From an uncultured Anaerolineae bacterium (lineage in GTDB: Bacteria > Chloroflexota > Anaerolineae > Promineifilales > Promineifilaceae): a stretch of DNA of 64,000 nucleotides. The position numbers were made by a program, and so were the translations under genes. The notes beneath the pieces are model-generated. The model searched no databases, had not been told where the DNA came from, and saw only the letters and a list, made by a program, of their open reading frames with translations. Positions 27,860-35,425 of the stretch are shown here, piece by piece; position 1 is the first letter of the stretch; the number at the start of each line of letters is the position of its first letter. The stretch is taken from contig CAJQMR010000013.1 of the NCBI GenBank assembly GCA_905479495.1, forward strand, positions 248,001-312,000. Reading direction: 5' to 3'.

Positions 27860-29389
27860 TTACGCAAGCTCGAATTGTTCAATCCATTTGGCACGGTTTT
27901 CGGCACAGTAGACGCGAGCACGTTCCATATCGTCGCTCATAACCCGATCCCGCTCCATAAAAGTGAACTGTTCACGGAATTCATCATACAGTTTTTGCGT
28001 AGCCGGAGAGAGTTTTAGCGGCTTGTTAAAATCAATTGCCTGTGCCGCTGTCAGTAGCTCAATGCTCAGAATATACTCCGCATTGTCTACAATCGTTTCC
28101 AGCTTGTAGGAAGAAGTGCCGCCCATGCTGACATGATCTTCTTGCAGCTGGCAGGTAGGGATGGTATCTATGCTGGCTGGGGTACACAGCACCTTATTTT
28201 CGTTCATGAGGGCTGCGGCCGTGTACTGCACAATCATAAAACCAGAATTGAGGCCCGGCTGGTTCACCAAAAAATCGGGCAACCCACGCATGCCGGACAA
28301 AAGCTGGTAGGTGCGCCGTTCGGAGATGTAAGCCATTTCGCTGGTAGCCATCGCCACAAAATCAAGCGCCAGCGCCGTGGACTCGCCGTGCAGGTTACCG
28401 CCAAACAGAATCTGGTCGCTTTCAGGGAAGAAAAGTGGATTGTCAGACACACCGTTGCACTCTTTTTCGATGATGTCGATGGCAAAGTTGACCGCCTGGC
28501 GAATGGCCCCATGCACCTGGGGGATACAGCGGAAAGAATACGGGTCTTGCTTGGATTTGTTGCAGGTGGGCAGTTCGTGGTGGTTGCTGCCCTCTAAAAC
28601 TTTGCGGAAGTTGGCCGCAACTGTTTTGCGCTCTGGATGATAGGTGGTGTTGTGGTAAGGTGCCTGGTAGAACGTTTCTGAGGTGCTAAATGCCTGGGAA
28701 CTCATCGCCGCAAAGAGATCGGCCGTTTTCATCATTTCTTCAATGCGCATCAAAGCCATTGCCCCACGGGCATTGATATACTGCACACCGTTCGTCAAGG
28801 CCAGCCCCTCTTTTGGCTTCAGCCGCAGCGGTTCCCAACCCATTTCTTGCAGCACACCAGCCGATTCAACAATTTCCCCTTTGTAATGCACTTTGCCCAA
28901 ACCCAGCAGCGGCAAAGCCATATGCGCCAATGGAGCCAGATCGCCACTGGCACCTACTGTGCCTTTCTTGGGAATGGCCGGCATGATGTCATTATTCCAC
29001 ATATCCATCAGGCGCTGAACAGGGGCCATGGAGATACCGGTATGTCCAGTACGGAAGGTCAACAGCTTAATAAACATCATCAACCGGGAAAGCTTTTCTG
29101 GCACAATTTCGCCCACCCCAACCGCATGAGAAACCACGTGGTTAAACTGAAGCATTTCCATCTCTTCGTTTTCCACGCGCGTTTCACACAAGGAGCCAAA
29201 ACCTGTATTTGTACCGTAGATATAACGATCCTCAGCGGCTTTTTCCAGCACAAACTGAGCCCCGGCTTCAATTTTTGCCGCGGCATCTGGGTGCAGTTCC
29301 AGGCGGGGAATCGTCTCTACAATTTTTCGTAAATCGTTTAGGGTATAAAAATCGAGCGTAACCTGATGGGTCTTGGAATGGTGAGTCAT
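27860..29389 (-). CDS. MIO-type aromatic amino acid ammonia-lyase / 2,3-aminomutase
   Basis: A 509-residue enzyme of the HAL/PAL/TAM superfamily. The MIO cofactor-forming tripeptide lies in GTVGASGDLAPLAHM; other active-site blocks are YGTNTGFG, VVSHAVGVGE, YSFRCIPQVHGA, GVSDNPLF and LQEDHVSMGG. The SH and QEDHVSMG blocks are as in histidine ammonia-lyase, but no hut gene is nearby and the gene is the first of the NRPS transcript, with AGGAAGG 4 nt before the ATG and 85 bp before the NRPS. Bacterial tyrosine aminomutases of natural-product clusters are also closer to HAL than to PAL/TAL. I infer that it supplies a beta-amino acid (beta-Tyr or similar) or an aryl-acrylate for the assembly line. 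A free-standing catabolic HAL cannot be excluded from the sequence alone. ACGGCCGT is absent. Confidence 0.85.
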   Translation of the reverse strand: MTHHSKTHQVTLDFYTLNDLRKIVETIPRLELHPDAAAKIEAGAQFVLEKAAEDRYIYGTNTGFGSLCETRVENEEMEMLQFNHVVSHAVGVGEIVPEKLSRLMMFIKLLTFRTGHTGISMAPVQRLMDMWNNDIMPAIPKKGTVGASGDLAPLAHMALPLLGLGKVHYKGEIVESAGVLQEMGWEPLRLKPKEGLALTNGVQYINARGAMALMRIEEMMKTADLFAAMSSQAFSTSETFYQAPYHNTTYHPERKTVAANFRKVLEGSNHHELPTCNKSKQDPYSFRCIPQVHGAIRQAVNFAIDIIEKECNGVSDNPLFFPESDQILFGGNLHGESTALALDFVAMATSEMAYISERRTYQLLSGMRGLPDFLVNQPGLNSGFMIVQYTAAALMNENKVLCTPASIDTIPTCQLQEDHVSMGGTSSYKLETIVDNAEYILSIELLTAAQAIDFNKPLKLSPATQKLYDEFREQFTFMERDRVMSDDMERARVYCAENRAKWIEQFELA

Positions 29390-29783
29390 GAATCCTTCCT
29401 AAAAATTAGTATAAGATTTGCACTGCCCGGGAATGAAGCGAGTTCGTCGTGGACAATAAAAATGTCTTACAAAAAACAGCTTTTACATTGCGCTGTTAAA
29501 CTAACCGGATCGGTTGTTTTTAGCTGGTGAAGCGCGTGGCTGGCTTTGCTTTTTAAATCACGATTGCCTAAACAGTCGCCCTCACATTTTGCCATTACCT
29601 TGTGATGAAAACGGAGGAGCTTAGGTAGAAGATATCATTTGTGACAAGCTATGGGTTAAGGCCAGCTTTTTTACTTTTGCGCGTTGTGTTTACGGACTAT
29701 TACGTCTTGGGTAGTTTACTCAGGCTATCTTACTAGCATACTTACGGGCCACCGGAGATAACGGCCGTTTCCCCTCACACCAT
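29390..29783 (-). promoter_or_regulatory. Probable promoter region of the NRPS cluster
   Basis: About 390 bp without a gene upstream of the first cluster gene. On the minus strand a TATACT box lies about 20 nt before the ribosome site AGGAAGG, but no clear -35 partner was found. One ACGGCCGT near 29762. No regulator gene is encoded next to it. Confidence 0.35.
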
Positions 29784-29828
29784 TTCCCCGAAAACAGTTA
29801 AATGGAGTGGGAAACAGCTTTCGGGGAA
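29784..29828 (-). terminator. Hairpin after pyrF
   Basis: Inverted repeat TTCCCCGAAA / TTTCGGGGAA (29784-29793 and 29819-29828), 25-nt loop, 27 bp beyond the pyrF stop. No strong U-run. Confidence 0.45.
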
Positions 29829-29854
29829 TGGTGTTGATTTACTTTACATTGTCA

Positions 29855-30664
29855 TCAGGCACGTAACGAATTGATCTGGTCACGAAGAGCCAACGCCGCC
29901 GCCCGCGCTGCTTCAGCAAAATCATCACCACCGGAAGCGTAAATGATACTCCGGCTGGCACTGATGAGTGGCCCAGCTACTGTGTCAGGACCATACTGAA
30001 CGGCCGTTTCCAAATCCCCCCCCTGCGCCCCAATACCGGGAATAAGGAAATTAGCTTCTGGTGCCAGGCGGCGGGCGACAGACAGCTCTTCTGGGTAGGT
30101 GGCACCAATCACGTAACCTTTATGCCCAGCGGTCGGCCAGGTCTGGCTTTGGCGCAGCACCTCGGCGGACAAACCCTGCTCCTGCCGCAGTTCCCCCTGA
30201 AAGTGGGTCGCGCTTTTATTTGAAGTATGGGCCAAAATGTAGACAGCCTTGTCAGGCCGATTTTCAATCATGGGGAGAACCGCATCGGCACCCACAAAGG
30301 GATTCACCGTCACCGCATCCACCTGCCATTCATCAAACAGGCCATTGGCCCAGGCAGCTTGGGTGTGGCCAATATCGCCCGTCTTGCAATCCAGCACGAT
30401 GGGAATATGACGCGGAATGTAGGCAATGGTGCGTTCTAGAGCAATGACGCCGGCTGCGCCCCATTGCAAATAAAAACCCAGGTTGGGTTTGTAAGCACAA
30501 ACCAGATCGGCTGTGGCGTCGATGATGGCCCGGTTATAAGGCAAGATAGGTTCATCCCACTTACGAAAATCGACACGAAGCCGCGCCAACACGGGATCCA
30601 GACCAATGCACAGCCAGGAATTGTTTTGCGCTTGAACAGTTTTTAGTTTTTCCAGGTAGCTCAT
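29855..30664 (-). CDS. pyrF: Orotidine 5'-phosphate decarboxylase, type 2
   Basis: A 269-residue OMP decarboxylase that makes UMP in the last step of de novo pyrimidine synthesis. The sequence shows SWLCIGLDPV at the N-terminus, CAYKPNLGFY, the catalytic Lys/Asp array in VLDCKTGDIGHT, and VNPFVGADAV, all typical of the longer type-2 PyrF branch (about 270 residues; found in actinobacteria, Chloroflexota and others). The C-terminal phosphate-binding part is GIGAQGGDLETA and SASRSIIYASGG. It marks the end of the NRPS cluster on this side. Ordinary housekeeping gene; no other pyr gene is adjacent. Confidence 0.95.
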   Translation of the reverse strand: MSYLEKLKTVQAQNNSWLCIGLDPVLARLRVDFRKWDEPILPYNRAIIDATADLVCAYKPNLGFYLQWGAAGVIALERTIAYIPRHIPIVLDCKTGDIGHTQAAWANGLFDEWQVDAVTVNPFVGADAVLPMIENRPDKAVYILAHTSNKSATHFQGELRQEQGLSAEVLRQSQTWPTAGHKGYVIGATYPEELSVARRLAPEANFLIPGIGAQGGDLETAVQYGPDTVAGPLISASRSIIYASGGDDFAEAARAAALALRDQINSLRA

Positions 30665-30702
30665 GCCTGTATTTTACCGAATTACGAGCCAGCAGCGAAC
30701 GA

Positions 30703-30921
30703 TTAACCTGCCGCTGAATCCGGTGGCTCTTGCTCATCTTCCGTACCATCTGGCAATTTTGGGCGGGTCAGGCCGCCCCATTGCAGATTATTTAAGCCAG
30801 AGACGCTTTTATCAGCCACATCATCCTTGTCCCGGCTAAGTGCATAGAGGGCAACGGCCGTTAAACAAAAGGCCAAAAAAGCCAGGGCAAAGAAAGCCAC
30901 AATCAGTTCATTGACACCCAT
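30703..30921 (-). CDS. Small single-pass membrane protein, unknown
   Basis: A 72-residue protein with one hydrophobic helix (about residues 4-26) and a charged, Pro/Asp/Glu-rich C-terminal tail (PKLPDGTEDEQEPP). I place the start at 30921 because GGGAG lies about 8 nt upstream; the frame is open for 25 codons more. No family recognised. It lies 38 bp upstream of pyrF on the same strand and may be cotranscribed with it. Confidence 0.6.
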   Translation of the reverse strand: MGVNELIVAFFALAFLAFCLTAVALYALSRDKDDVADKSVSGLNNLQWGGLTRPKLPDGTEDEQEPPDSAAG

Positions 30922-31256
30922 TTGTGTTCTCCCTGTATTTGTTACGGCCGTTACTGCTGCTGAGCAACCTTTGCTTGTTTGATTGATAGAAAGCAATGAC
31001 CCAAAATTACATCAGCTTAAATGTTTCGCTCCGCTGTCGTTGTCTGACAAACCTTCGTGACGAAACACTATCTGGCCCTTTTCCTAAATAAAGCCTCCCC
31101 AAACGGCCATACACAATAGCACATGCGTTCTAAATTCCCAACAAATTATCTCCTTTCCTTTACACCTTTCTAAAGCGTTGTTAAATTTGATGGAAATTAG
31201 TGCTGTTTTCCCAAAATAGCGGCCTAGTTTAAGTATCATCTTCAGCATTCCCCTGC
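30922..31256. promoter_or_regulatory. Divergent intergenic region
   Basis: 335 bp between a minus-strand small protein and a plus-strand coiled-coil gene; no gene seen. It contains one ACGGCCGT (about 30943) and AT-rich sequence towards the right end where the plus-strand promoter lies. Confidence 0.35.
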
Positions 31257-31262
31257 TATAAT
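31257..31262 (+). promoter_or_regulatory. Consensus -10 box TATAAT before the coiled-coil gene
   Basis: TATAAT at 31257-31262 overlaps the first possible ATG (31261), which argues that translation starts at the in-frame ATG at 31285, giving a very short leader without a ribosome site. The -35 candidate (TATCAT at 31234-31239, 17-bp spacer) is weak. Confidence 0.5.
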
Positions 31263-31284
31263 GGCAAGCACGGTTACAACTATT

Positions 31285-33057
31285 ATGACGGTTACAGAAG
31301 AACCCACAACGCCGGAAGGCACCCTCAACCAAACTGAAGAACCAGGTCTGGAAGCCCCACCGGAACTAAATGGCCATGGTTTATTGGATCGACTGCGCTT
31401 TTGGCGACGAGGCCAAACCTGGCTAGAAATTGTTGGCTACCATGTGGAAGATATTCACGCCAATCAGCCTGTTGCTATTCAAGAAGGGGCAACGCTGGTA
31501 GGCAATGTGTTTGCGCCACGCTTGGTTGTGGCTGGATTGTTGTCAGGATCGGCCGTTTGTCGTGATATTCGCGTAGAAAAGGGCGGCCAGGTATTGGGGG
31601 ATGTGTTCACCGTGGCCCTGTCAATCATCCCTGGCGGCAATATTCATGGCTGGATCAGCAGTGTGGATGAAGCGGATTACACGGCACTTGCCGAAGACGG
31701 CCGTTTGCCAGAAGACAGTGAATTTGCCCGGCAGGAAAACGGCAGCGACTTTCCTGAAGGGCAGCTGCTGAACCGGAATGAGGCTCAGATTGAAGCGCTG
31801 CACCATTTGCAAGCCCAGGCGGCTGTGGCCCTTTCCGCCCGCGCAGAGCTGGAGCAAGATTTCCAGCGACGCCTGACAGACTTAGCGGGTGAATCTACCA
31901 ATACGATTGCCAACCTCAAGCAAGAACTGACTGAGCTGCGCACAGAGCTCACTACCAAACAAACTCAGTTGGATGAAGCTCAGGAAGCCTTGCGACACCG
32001 CAAAAGCCAGGTGGAGCGGCAGGCCAATGAGTTAGGCATTGCCCGCGATCTGATGACCGAGCAAAACGACGAACTGGCCAATCTGCGTCAGCAACATGCC
32101 CAGCTACAGGGCAGCCACACCCACCTACAAACGGAAAAAACGGCCGTCGATGACGAACTGGAAACGGCCGTGCGCGAGATTAATACCCTGCGCGACCGCA
32201 TCCACAGCCTGGAAGTGGCCCACAAAGCCAGCCTGGTCCATACGTCCGAACAAGAAGAATCCCTTATTCGCTGGCAAGAACTGGCTGAAATTACCGAAAA
32301 GAAAGCCGAAGGCCTGGAAGCGGAACTGCAAAAAGTGAAGCTTCAAATTGAAGAAAACAACAATATCATCGACATGCAGCGGGAACAGCGTCTCGCGGCC
32401 GAAAAAGAACTGGAGAAAATGCTTGAAGAAGTAGGCTTGCTACGCGAACAGAGCAAAGATCCGCTGGCCAAAGCAGCCCAGTTGGCTGAAGCCGAAGCTA
32501 AAATCACCAGCCTGGAAGCAGAATTAGCAGATGCTGAACATGCTCACTTTGAACGCGTTTTATGGTATAAAGCTGAACTGGAAGCCAGCCAGGCGGCAGC
32601 AGCAGAAGCCCAACAGCAGGCAGTTGATCAGGCGGAGATGCTGACCAGGCTGGAAGAATCGGTACAGGCTCAGCAGAAGACAGTGACCGAATTACAAACG
32701 GCCGTTGCGGAAACAGAGGCAACGCTTGAAACCAAAGAAGCTGAATGGAACACTCTGCATGAAAAGTTAGTTGAAGAAAATATGGGGCTGCAAGCAGTTA
32801 TTAAAGAACAAAAAATGCAGCTAGAGAGCAGCGAAACTGAATTAAAGCACATCCTGAATCAGACCAGCGCCCAGGGCGATCATCTAGCAGAAATTCACGC
32901 CCGTTTGGTTGAGCGAGAACTTCAGCTTAAGCAAGCGATTGCCCAACTAAAACAGGCACGCGCCATGATCGAAAAACAAAATCAGGCGATCAAACAAATT
33001 CAGCAAAAAGCAGGTGAACGCATTCGTGCCTTGCAAATGCAGCTGGGCAAGCGTTAA
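31285..33057 (+). CDS. Bactofilin-like domain plus long coiled coil
   Basis: A 590-residue protein (598 if ATG 31261 is used). After an acidic N-terminus, about residues 50-135 resemble a bactofilin/polymer-forming right-handed beta-helix: successive turns such as AIQEGATLVGNVFAP, RVVAGLLSGSAV-like and IRVEKGGQVLGDVFT. The rest, about 170-585, is nearly continuous heptad-rich coiled coil (many Glu, Gln, Leu, Lys; few Pro or Gly). Bactofilins self-polymerise and anchor cell-shape or polarity factors; a fused coiled coil would make a filament-forming scaffold. It is followed by mtnP and the RodA-PBP pair, so a cell-envelope or shape role is plausible. No membrane segment. Domain identification is by pattern only. 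Confidence 0.75.
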   Translation: MTVTEEPTTPEGTLNQTEEPGLEAPPELNGHGLLDRLRFWRRGQTWLEIVGYHVEDIHANQPVAIQEGATLVGNVFAPRLVVAGLLSGSAVCRDIRVEKGGQVLGDVFTVALSIIPGGNIHGWISSVDEADYTALAEDGRLPEDSEFARQENGSDFPEGQLLNRNEAQIEALHHLQAQAAVALSARAELEQDFQRRLTDLAGESTNTIANLKQELTELRTELTTKQTQLDEAQEALRHRKSQVERQANELGIARDLMTEQNDELANLRQQHAQLQGSHTHLQTEKTAVDDELETAVREINTLRDRIHSLEVAHKASLVHTSEQEESLIRWQELAEITEKKAEGLEAELQKVKLQIEENNNIIDMQREQRLAAEKELEKMLEEVGLLREQSKDPLAKAAQLAEAEAKITSLEAELADAEHAHFERVLWYKAELEASQAAAAEAQQQAVDQAEMLTRLEESVQAQQKTVTELQTAVAETEATLETKEAEWNTLHEKLVEENMGLQAVIKEQKMQLESSETELKHILNQTSAQGDHLAEIHARLVERELQLKQAIAQLKQARAMIEKQNQAIKQIQQKAGERIRALQMQLGKR

Positions 33058-33159
33058 CCGACTAAACGGCACCCCATCTGGTCACTCACAACCTTGCGAG
33101 AATAACAAAGTTCTGTTTGCAGCTAAAATGTTAGGGTGTGACGTGAAAGGGAGAAGAAG

Positions 33160-34026
33160 TTGTCCACAATTGAATTGGCAGTGATCGGTGGCAGCGGCCT
33201 CTATCAAATGGAAGCCCTCACCGAAACTGAAGAAATCACAATAACTACCCCATTTGGGAAACCATCAGACGCTGTCCTGGTAGGAAAACTATACGGCCGT
33301 CGTGTGGCTTTTTTACCGCGTCATGGGCGAGGTCACGTCCTTAACCCCAGTGAAATACCGCATCAAGCCAACATCTTTGCCCTCAAAACGTTGGGCGTAC
33401 GCTACATTGTTTCTGTGAGCGCCTGTGGTTCGCTGCGTGAAGATTACGCGCCGGGCCACATTGTGATACCAGACCAGTTATTTGATCATACAAAAGGGCG
33501 GGTCAGCTCCTTTTTTGGCCAGGGCCTGGTGGCGCACGTCAGCGTAGCCCAACCGCTCTCCCCAGAAATGAGCCAGATCATTGCCCAAAGCTCCCGCAAG
33601 GCGGGCGGCACTGTCCACCAAGGGGGCACGTTTATTACCATTGAAGGCCCTCGCTTTAGCACCAAAGCCGAATCCAATCTTTTCCGGCAGTGGGGCATGA
33701 GCATCATTGGGATGACCACCTGTCCGGAAGCGTTTTTAGCCGCGGAAGCAGAGATCGCTTATGGCGTGATGGCCCATGTGACTGATTATGATGTATGGCA
33801 TGAGAGCGAAGATCCCGTGACGGTAGAAATGGTTGTCAAAACGGTGCAGCATAATACCAAAATCGCTCAGGATGCCATTCGCCATATAGTACAGACGATG
33901 GATGAATGGGCTGGCGATTTCCCAGCTCATCACGGTCTTAAAGACGCCTTTCTCACCAACCATAACCATATTCCCAGGCAAGTTAAGCAAAGCCTAGCCC
34001 CTCTGGTTGGTAAATATCTCGATTAA
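33160..34026 (+). CDS. mtnP: 5'-methylthioadenosine phosphorylase
   Basis: A 288-residue purine nucleoside phosphorylase of the MTAP type. It splits methylthioadenosine into adenine and methylthioribose-1-phosphate in polyamine and methionine salvage. Seen: IGGSGLYQM (phosphate-loop start), TPFGKPSD, LPRHGRGHVLNPSEIPHQAN, SACGSLREDYAPG, the substrate loop IEGPRFSTKAES, and TTCPEAFLA then VTDYDVWH. The start is TTG at 33160 with GGGAGAAG just upstream. It lies 100 bp after the coiled-coil gene and 20 bp before the RodA-type gene. The conserved blocks make the family secure; inosine/guanosine specificity is less likely. Confidence 0.93.
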   Translation: MSTIELAVIGGSGLYQMEALTETEEITITTPFGKPSDAVLVGKLYGRRVAFLPRHGRGHVLNPSEIPHQANIFALKTLGVRYIVSVSACGSLREDYAPGHIVIPDQLFDHTKGRVSSFFGQGLVAHVSVAQPLSPEMSQIIAQSSRKAGGTVHQGGTFITIEGPRFSTKAESNLFRQWGMSIIGMTTCPEAFLAAEAEIAYGVMAHVTDYDVWHESEDPVTVEMVVKTVQHNTKIAQDAIRHIVQTMDEWAGDFPAHHGLKDAFLTNHNHIPRQVKQSLAPLVGKYLD

Positions 34027-34045
34027 TCGCCACCGCCCGGATTTC

Positions 34046-35356
34046 ATGCGCAGCCTCTCTCTGTCCTTTCACCAAGATGGTGAACACGGCCGTTCCGAAC
34101 CCCTCCTGCTTCTGATAGCAGCGCTCTTTGTATTCAGCAATGCGCTGGCCCTGGGGTTGGCGCGTGATGGCTATATCAATGGCAGCACACTCTGGGGTCC
34201 CCTTTGCTGGTTAGTGGCCCAGGGAACGGCCGTCTGGCTGCTGCGCAAATACGCCCCGGAACACGATCCCTTTTTATTACCGCTGGTTGGGCTGCTCACC
34301 GGCTGGGGCATTGTGCTGCAAGATCGGCTGGCCCCGAATTTTTTGCTGCGGCAAGTGTTGTGGGTGGTTTTGGGAACGGCCGTTCTCGTTAGCATCACCC
34401 TTTTGCCGCACAATTTACGTTGGCTGCGTCGCTATCGCTACACGCTGCTGCTCCTGGGCATTGCCCTGTTAATTGGAACGTTGCTGTTTGGCATCAATCC
34501 CACTGGGGCCAGCGTGGCCCGTTACTGGCTGCGTCTGCCCATCCCCTTTCTAACACCTGTTTATTTTCAACCATCAGAACTGCTCAAGCTCTTGCTGGTG
34601 ATCTTTTTAGCCAGCTATTTTGATGAGCGAGAAGCGGCATTGCGACTGACGCGAAACGGCCGTTTGCAACGCATCTCCTACCTGGCCCCTTTGCTGCTGA
34701 TGTGGGGGTTCTGCATGGTATTGCTGGTATGGCAGCGCGATTTAGGTGCAGCGACGCTCTTTTTTATCCTGTTTTTGAGCTTGCTTTATCTGGCTACAGG
34801 CGATTGGCGCATTGTAGTGGGCGGCGTAGGGCTGCTGCTGCTGGCAGGCATCTTTGCCTACTTTGCCTTTGGCCTGGTCACCCTGCGCATCGACGCCTGG
34901 TGGAATCCCTGGCCCGATGCCGACAATCGCGCCTTCCAGATTGTGCAGTCGCTTTACGCCCTGGCGGCGGGCGGCATTTGGGGACAAGGTGTAGGGCAGG
35001 GCTTCCCACAGTACATCCCGGTCGTTCATTCAGATTTTGCCTTTGCCGCCATTGCTGAGGAATGGGGTCTGATTGGCAGTCTGGGCATTGTGGGCTGTTT
35101 TGCTCTGTTGGCTCATCGTGGTATGCGGTTGGCACTGCTGGCGGAACGGCCGTTTCGCCGCTACCTCGCCGCCGGAATTACGATTTTACTGGCCGCACAA
35201 GCATTTCTAATTATGGCGGGTGTCACCAAGCTGCTCCCCCTGACAGGCGTCACATTGCCCTTTGTCAGCTACGGTGGCAGTTCCATGTTAATCAGCCATG
35301 TTATGGCCGGGCTGTTGCTCTATCTTTCCACCAAAAGCCGCCAAATCTATTTGTAA
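34046..35356 (+). CDS. SEDS peptidoglycan glycosyltransferase (RodA/FtsW family)
   Basis: A multi-pass SEDS protein of 436 residues (449 from an in-frame TTG at 34007 that overlaps mtnP). It polymerises lipid II into glycan strands. Seen: GINPTGASVARYWLRLP, the family motif FQPSELLKLLLVIFLASY, QRDLGAATLFF with the conserved catalytic-region Asp, and the C-terminal GVTKLLPLTGVTLPFVSYGG. It is directly followed by a class-B PBP homologue, the usual partner gene, which helps the assignment. I cannot separate RodA from FtsW; no mreBCD or division genes are in the window. I prefer ATG 34046 since it avoids the overlap, but neither start has a strong ribosome site. Confidence 0.92.
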   Translation: MRSLSLSFHQDGEHGRSEPLLLLIAALFVFSNALALGLARDGYINGSTLWGPLCWLVAQGTAVWLLRKYAPEHDPFLLPLVGLLTGWGIVLQDRLAPNFLLRQVLWVVLGTAVLVSITLLPHNLRWLRRYRYTLLLLGIALLIGTLLFGINPTGASVARYWLRLPIPFLTPVYFQPSELLKLLLVIFLASYFDEREAALRLTRNGRLQRISYLAPLLLMWGFCMVLLVWQRDLGAATLFFILFLSLLYLATGDWRIVVGGVGLLLLAGIFAYFAFGLVTLRIDAWWNPWPDADNRAFQIVQSLYALAAGGIWGQGVGQGFPQYIPVVHSDFAFAAIAEEWGLIGSLGIVGCFALLAHRGMRLALLAERPFRRYLAAGITILLAAQAFLIMAGVTKLLPLTGVTLPFVSYGGSSMLISHVMAGLLLYLSTKSRQIYL

Positions 35357-35361
35357 TTGCG

Positions 35362-35425
35362 TAATTGGGTAATTCAGCAATTGAGAAAATTACCCAATTA
35401 CCCCATTACCCAATTACCGTTTATG
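35362..35425. repeat. AATTACCC hairpin repeat
   Basis: Perfect 13-bp inverted repeat TAATTGGGTAATT / AATTACCCAATTA (35362-35374, 35388-35400), then further direct copies of ATTACCC. The identical arms recur at 58399-58436. It separates the SEDS gene from the PBP gene and is a dispersed element rather than a classical terminator. Confidence 0.7.

Noticed and set aside
27860..29389. Calling the MIO enzyme hutH of histidine catabolism
   Set aside because: Motifs allow it, but no other hut gene is adjacent and the operon context is NRPS; left as lyase/aminomutase.
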